This document shows, one piece after another, positions 58,146 through 64,000 of a stretch of DNA of 64,000 nucleotides. The stretch is taken from positions 20,067,932 to 20,131,931 of the forward strand of contig NC_081412.1 in NCBI RefSeq assembly GCF_030272615.1, read 5' to 3'. Origin of the DNA: Cryptomeria japonica. Its lineage: Eukaryota > Streptophyta > Pinopsida > Cupressales > Cupressaceae. The position numbers and the translations under genes are program-made. Under the pieces are notes generated by a model that saw nothing but the letters and a program-made list of their open reading frames with translations, ran no database searches and had not been told where the DNA came from. Numbering within the stretch: position 1 is the first letter of the stretch; the number at the start of each line of letters is the position of its first letter.

Positions 58146-59476
58146 TAGAGGAAGAGGAAGAAGGAGAGTTGGGTATAGATATAGATGGTGGGATATAGTG
58201 ATAGAGATATAGGAGATATGAAGAGGGGGAGAAGGAGAAGGAGATAGACAAGGAGACAAAAATCAGAGAGAATGAGAGATGGAGGAATAAAGGAGATTGA
58301 GAAAGGGAGAGAGAAATAGGGGAAGATAAAGATGGAGAGAGAAAGAGGTATATGTATATAAAAAAGTAAATAGAGAGAGATAGAAATATATGTAAGAGAA
58401 AGGGAGAGAGACATACAGGCAAAGAGGTAGATGGGGGAATATGCGGGAGAAAGAGATGAAGAGATGGAGAGAGATAGAGGGAATAGGTAGAGGTGGAAGG
58501 GTAACCATGGGGAAGAAAGAGAGTGGGGAGAGATAGCTCAATGTATAGAGAGGGAGAGACATAAATAGATGAAATTATAGAGAGACAAAAAATAATATGA
58601 AGAGAGGGATAGATAGGAGGGATAATGATAGAAAGATAGAGAGATAGACGGATGTAAAGGATAGGGATAGAGAGGTAGAGATATAGGTGGATATGGAGAT
58701 GGAGAATGAAAAGGATATATATAGGAGATAGAGAGATAAAGAGAGAAAGTAGAGAGCGATAGGTAGAGATGGAAGAGATGAATACATAGAAAAGGGGAGA
58801 GAGGGAGTGAATGAGAGAGGTGGAGATAGAAAAATAAAAATAGAGATGGAGAGAGGGAGAAAAATAAGGGAAATGAAAGAGAGAAAGAGATAGATATATA
58901 GAAAGAAAAATAGGAACATATAAATATATATGGGAATAGAAAGTAATAGAGAGTTATAGATAGATAGACATAGATAAGGGGGTAGAGAGAAAGCAAGTGG
59001 GGGAGATATGGGGAAGGATAGAGAGGGGGGAGAGGAAGGAGTCAAAATAATTAGAGACAGAAATGAAAGAGGGGGAGAGAGTGAGAGATATATGTAGAGA
59101 TGAGAAATGAAGATAGGGAGAGAAAGTTCAATATATACAAATAGAGAGGATGAAGAGAGATAGAGATAGAGATAGAGGGTGATATAGAGAAATAGAAAGG
59201 TCCATAGGAAATGAGATAAATACATAAGGATAGAGAGAAATAAAGATAGAGAGATATAGGTCAAGATAAATATGGATAGAAAAATATATTAGGTGAGAGA
59301 GAGAGTAACAAAGGGAAATATAAGAATATAGAGAGGGATAAGGAGTAAATAGGGAGATCCTAAGAGAGATAGAAAGGTAGAGAAATATCAGTAGAGAAAG
59401 ATATGGATAGAAAGAGATAGGAAGAAGTGGGGGAATGAGAGTAAGAGAGGTAAAGTGAATAAGAGGGAGAGATTGT
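58146..59476 (+). repeat. Purine-rich tract, copy C
   Basis: About 1.3 kb, almost all A and G on +, aligned with 5567-6895 with small indels. Minus-strand open frames up to 229 codons here are low-complexity Ser/Leu/Tyr/Ile sequence and not genes. Confidence 0.9.
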
Positions 59477-61045
59477 CCAATACATAAAAAGAAATAGATA
59501 ATTCTTCAATTAATATTTTGGTTTAAGATGAATGTTCTAAATAATTATCTTTAAATATTTTGATTATGTATTTGAAAAATGTAAATGGATATCTACATAG
59601 ATATATACATGTGAGCTAGATATCCGGTTCACATGTATTAAATACATGTCATGCTATGGATGCTACTAGCTTAGATATCTTTAAAAAATCTATCTAAAAG
59701 ACATTGAGAGATATCAGTCTCGAGATGCCTATCTATTCTCAATAACTATTTCAAAATAAGTGTCTCGAGACTAATATCTCTTAGCGTCTTTTAGAGAGAT
59801 GTATTTAAAATATCTAATCTAGTATTAATATGTTTTATATAAACAAGTATTTAAAAAATGTGTGTATAATAATTAATTAATATTTTACATGAAGTAATCT
59901 AAATTTAATAATAAAGTAAATTTATTAACTATTCTAAGAGGCCTACTATAGTTAATAAAAGTTATTTAAGAGTCAACATTCAAAAATAATACAAACTAAC
60001 TACTTTCATCTAAATATGCTAAAATAACTTTTATTTAATATAAACATTTCGTAAAATAAAAATAAAAATAAAAATATCAACTCAATGTCAAAACTTGTGA
60101 TTTAAGTTTTCTAAGATAAATATTATAAACAATGGAAAAATAAAATAAATAAGTATATATATATATATTTTTTTGTACTTATCAAGTTACATAATAATAA
60201 TTTCTATGTCTTTTTATTATAACAATACATGAAATATAAATTTTTGCATTTATCAATTACATAATAATAATTTCTAAGGGCTTTGGGTTCGTCCCATGTA
60301 GCTCCCAAGGCTGATTCTCTTTGACCCAATTTACCTAGCTGTTAGACTTCTATGGGTCTCAGACTAGTATTACCTCAACTCTATATAAAAATAGGACATT
60401 ACTCTTGGACAACAAAAAAATTCTATAAAAAATAAATAAAGAAAGAATAACCTAAATAAATAAAAATACAAAGAATCAAGCATCTCCATAATGATATCTC
60501 TTTGCATGTTTTACATAAGATTTTGTAAAGATAGGTATGTTAGTTTTATTTCTTAGGTAATTTAACTTGTCAATTAATTTAATAATAATTTTTTATTTTT
60601 CTATTATTTTTAGTATGGTAAAAGTTAAAAAAAAAAAATTAAAATATATTTATGTATTATTCTTAATATTACATAATTTCAAAGAAATGAATATTTTAAA
60701 ATTTGTTAAAAATTCAAGTATTGAACACAAGTGACAAATATCATATAATTAAATTAAAAATTAATTATTTATAATTCATAATCATATCACAAAATTCTTA
60801 TCAAATATTTACAACTTCACATTTCTAACTTAATAAAATGAATATGCACTTAGGTAGAAATAATGAGTCTTATAATAAAATAGACACTAGTTATTGTTAG
60901 TAAGCTCTTCAAGTTTAGACTGATCATAATTTGTTAATTGGTGTATCTCTATTTGTCAATTTTTTTTTGCATGATGATCATTTGCTAATGTTTTTTTTTA
61001 TTTTTAATTTTTAATTTTTTTAATTTATTAATTATTTAAGATAAG
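59477..61045. other. AT-rich spacer of unit C
   Basis: Third copy of the spacer in units A and B. No gene. Contains a foldback and a short TA run (60155-60169). Confidence 0.6.
59664..59824. repeat. 161-bp foldback, copy C
   Basis: Same length as copies A and B. The inner arms pair better here (GATATCAGTCTCGAGA against TCTCGAGACTAATATC), though GTCTTTTAGAGAGAT has one change. Confidence 0.7.
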
Positions 61046-61297
61046 TGCTATCAAAAGGGGATAACTCCCATTATAATCCAACTGTAGCAGCCATGTTGTG
61101 AATCAACTGAAAAACAAAGATCAAAAGCCCATCAAAATACCTATCTCTCCACAAAGTTACAAAGAAATATAGTTGTAGATCACTACCAAACTCCTCCTCA
61201 TGTTTACCACTTTATTTGCACTTGTGGTCGAGAGCTTGTTATCCTCTGCATCCAAAAGATTACAAAAGGGTCTGAAATTGTTATTGAAGACTCCCAC

Positions 61298-61531
61298 TCA
61301 AAATACTTCCCAAGCATTGTCAATATAGTTCTTCAGTTTTTCCTTTTTTACTTTCTCATCAGAGGATTTGGCCTTATTGGTTGCAGCAGGGAAATAGTTG
61401 TCACTATTGAAATATATTCCCAACACACTAACAAAGTTCTTGGTGGCCAAATCAAGGATGGCATTGGCCATCGCATCACCATCCACCTCTATGATGAAGT
61501 CACTGATCAACCTCCTTAGAGTCCATGACAT
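61298..61531 (-). CDS. Conserved LINE tail ORF, copy C
   Basis: 77 codons, homologous to the 8995-8576 frame: IIEVDGDAMANAILDLATKN, VSVLGIYFNSDNYFPAATN, KVKKEKLKNYIDNA. A separate frame to its right (61930-61742) corresponds to the eroded upstream part. Unknown function. Confidence 0.4.
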   Translation of the reverse strand: MSWTLRRLISDFIIEVDGDAMANAILDLATKNFVSVLGIYFNSDNYFPAATNKAKSSDEKVKKEKLKNYIDNAWEVF

Positions 61532-62329
61532 GAATTAGTGGACAAATGACAGACCCATATATCGAGCCATCACACCAATGAAGCCCAGAAGCCAAACTTC
61601 CCTCCACCACTTCAACAATTGTATCATTGACTGGGTCTTCTTGGTAGTAAAATATTTGATAACATTGTCTTTACAAGGATTCATCCCTACACACACACCC
61701 CAGCCTGAAAATAGTCTCTCTCTTTGAAAGAACCACCACCTTCAATCTGATGTGCAACCCTTTGGGAAGCCAAAACAGATTTGTAGGCATTCCAACCCTT
61801 GTGGATGATTCTCGAGTCTTCCAACCTTCCAGTTTTCTAAAAGGCTAATCAAATCTCTGCCCAAATCTTGCCCACCTACAGAGATAATACCACAAAGACA
61901 TAGGATCATCATAGAGTCTGTCTCATCCAATCCAACTTACGATGTGCTTCTGTGGCCTATGACAAATAGATGCACTATGGATAGCCGTAGATATTTCCAA
62001 TTGTGGAGCCTTCCAAGCTAGGACTGTACCTCTTGTAAAGATGGCATGCAGGCCACTGATGCCTCGCCATCTCATCCTCTACCAACCTGATTACCAATAC
62101 CATTTCTATCTTATTAGGTCTTCCAACAAGTGAAGTCCAACCAACAGTCTAGGGCTTAGGCCAAATTGGACTCTGTGAGAACTTATTAAGCATAGAACAT
62201 TCAACCAATAAAGTCCTAAGGTATGTTGTTGTAGGCTCTCATATTTGTCCTGAGGATCTTGTCTAGATCATACGGTATCTGATCTTCAACAATAATTCTC
62301 TCCTCTTCTATTGTTTTGATACCTTCATT

Positions 62330-62730
62330 AGCTAGCCAATCTATGGCCGAGTTTCCTTTCCTATAATTATGTGTTAAGGAGAATCCCGAAAAGTGTTGTA
62401 GTTCATTTCACATACTTGGGATCAATCACTTTAGTCTTCAGTTTACCACATGTCCTTTGGAAATTTCTTCAATAACCAATTGAGAGTCCCCTTTGATCTT
62501 GACTTTCTTTATGTTATTAATTCTATAGAGATTGATCCCTCTAAATAATGCCACTAGTTCTACTTCATTATTTATGGCCATCCTAAATATCCTTTCACTG
62601 TAGATACAATCTTCCCATCATCACCATGAAGGATAGCCCCATAGCCAGCCTCCCCAAGGTTTCCCTTTAGCAGGCCCATTGAAATTCATTTTGTGCCACC
62701 CTTGATTTGGTTGTGTGTAGGTAAACTTCA
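62330..62730 (-). pseudogene. LINE RNase H remnant, copy C
   Basis: Read leftward: the FNGPAKG-like start motif (first catalytic Asp replaced by Asn, as in unit A), GYGAILHGDDGKIVSTVKG (frame-shifted), INLYRINNIKKVKIKGDSQL, and the late EGIKT-type tail. Degenerate. Confidence 0.6.
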
Positions 62731-63158
62731 TTTTGTCTACCTTTTTACATTTTAAGGAAGCTAGATTCAATTTTATGCCTTTCCATTTTTCTTCCATACT
62801 CTTATCCCATCTAATCCCATCCAGTGAAAAAATTATTTCTTTTGAGGATCCTCACATTAACCACTTCAACAATGGATTCTTTTAGTTTTCCAACAACTTC
62901 TTCAATGGATCATGATTCTTTGCTAAACACTCTTCTATTACTTTCCTTCTAAATGTGCCATGTAACCATTGATGGCCCAATGATCCATAAATCTGCCCAT
63001 TTAGATTTGCACCTATTCATTGGCCATGAGAAAATGAAGTTGTATAATACTGTACATCTAACCATAGGCTAATCCATCATGTCCATAAACTAGTCCCAAC
63101 AAGTATTTGCGATTGGACAGTTTAAAAGAAGGTGGTTTACCAATTCCTCATTTTGTTT

Positions 63159-64000
63159 TCACATTATGCAAATGTTGGGCCCTTCAATTTCTATGGACTT
63201 GAACCTATCCCTAGTGAGGATGCACCCATTGAATGCAATCCATAGGAATGCACTAGCCTTGGGAAAGACTGCCTTATCCCAACACAATTTAGTAGGCCAC
63301 TCTGAGTTTGGGATTCTCTTCCTTTGAACAACATAACCAAGATTGACCTTATATTCACCACTTTTGGCTGCACACCAAATTACCTCACCCTCTTCCTCAA
63401 ATATAACCAATCTTCCATTGCTTAGAATTTCTACCAGCTTCCCATGCTACTTCTCATTGGGACCCTCCTTTAAACTCTACCATTTTATATGTCCATTATC
63501 CACTTTATCAATGTAATCCATGACATGAGTACCTATCCTACATTCAAAGGCCTCAATCCAATCTATGTCATCAAATTCTTCTGCAATAATGTGTCTCTCG
63601 TTCCATGAATCTCTCTAGAACTTGGCTTTCTTGCCATTTCCAATCTTTGAGGAGATATGATTCATGATAACACCTCTACATTCCCACAAAAATCTCCAAG
63701 TTTCTGATCCACAGATAGAGTTTTCCATAGTGAGTATACCCGTTGGATCATTAGAGTTTAAATATTTTTTCCTCGTGATTTTAGACCATATTTTATTTGA
63801 CTATCCTAAAGCTGCATTCTACAAATCCAACTTTATTAGCCCAACCCCACTTTAGTTTTTAGCAAACACACGGTCTCTCAATTAATTAATGGGACCATCT
63901 TCTGATCTTTAGACCCTTCCCAAAGAAATTCCTTCAAATAACAATCCAGGATAGCATTGATTCTTGAGGGAAGTCTAAAACGTGACATTACGTAAATTGG
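63159..64000 (-). pseudogene. LINE connection and zinc-binding domain, copy C
   Basis: From the window edge leftward: FLWECRGVIMNHISSKIGNG and AKFWRDSWNERHI, the usual LINE segment before the zinc-binding domain, then VIWCAAKSGEYKVNLGYVVQ, KLCWDKAVFPKASAFLWIAF and GCILTRDRFKSIEIEGPNIC. Continues to the right of the window, where the RT should lie. Stops near 63425 and elsewhere show it is inactive. Confidence 0.75.

Larger units (their letters stand above)
57590..64000. repeat. Composite unit C (uninterrupted copy)
   Basis: Matches unit A through its lead-in (57590-58140), GA tract, foldback, spacer and minus-strand LINE, but lacks the LINE insertion of unit A and the Copia insertion of unit B. 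It runs past the window edge, and its LINE extends further 5' than in A or B. Confidence 0.85.

Noticed and set aside
1-64000. CRISPR arrays, bacterial operons, organelle insertions, rRNA or tRNA genes
   Set aside because: No regularly spaced short direct repeats with unique spacers, no ribosome-binding architecture, and no recognisable plastid, mitochondrial or structural RNA sequence.

Overview
This window looks like gene-poor heterochromatin from a large seed-plant genome. A gymnosperm is my suspicion, not a demonstration. The evidence is nested plant-type retrotransposons: a Copia element primed by initiator Met-tRNA, an Athila/Tat-like Ty3/gypsy element with an Asp-tRNA-type primer site, and plant LINEs with a DUF4283-like ORF1 and an RNase H. 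About 7 kb of telomere-like interstitial repeat adds to this, and the DNA is AT-rich. I found no intact protein-coding gene, rRNA, tRNA or CRISPR array. Almost every convincing reading frame is a decayed transposon gene.

Layout. A composite repeat occurs three times: unit A (1-265 plus 5285-10735), unit B (10736-14988 plus 20906-21381) and unit C (about 57590-64000). Each unit carries a purine-rich tract of about 0.9-1.3 kb, a conserved 161-bp foldback, an AT-rich spacer and the 3' part of a minus-strand LINE. Unit A is split at about 266-5284 by a plus-strand LINE remnant (RT, zinc-binding domain, RNase H, then an extra ORF). Unit B is split at 14989-20905 by a complete Copia element with a CTAAA target-site duplication. 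From 21382 to about 28960 lie minus-strand LINE remnants with the same extra ORF, and an unrecognised 1.8-kb segment. An 11.1-kb gypsy element fills 31441-42525; its 3' LTR is cut short. A telomere-like array with two internal higher-order periods spans about 44645-51690, followed by a tandem duplication of about 1.07 kb (51695-53480). A low-copy-looking stretch at 53.5-57.2 kb holds exon-like fragments and a long AT microsatellite.

Most interesting. (1) A small protein module, which I call PMD-like after its resemblance to the plant mobile domain, followed by an acidic and coiled-coil region. It appears as an extra ORF downstream of RNase H in two LINE remnants and downstream of pol in the gypsy element. 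Within a block of about 50 residues it aligns without gaps across all three. (2) The gypsy gag-pol frame runs about 5.6 kb without a frameshift but with 21 internal stops, all TAG or TGA and none TAA. This is the pattern expected from deamination of methylated CG and CHG cytosines. The Copia frame shows the same bias. (3) The three units allow filled-versus-empty comparison of both insertions.

Coordinates of non-coding repeats are by eye and good to roughly ten bases unless a motif is cited.
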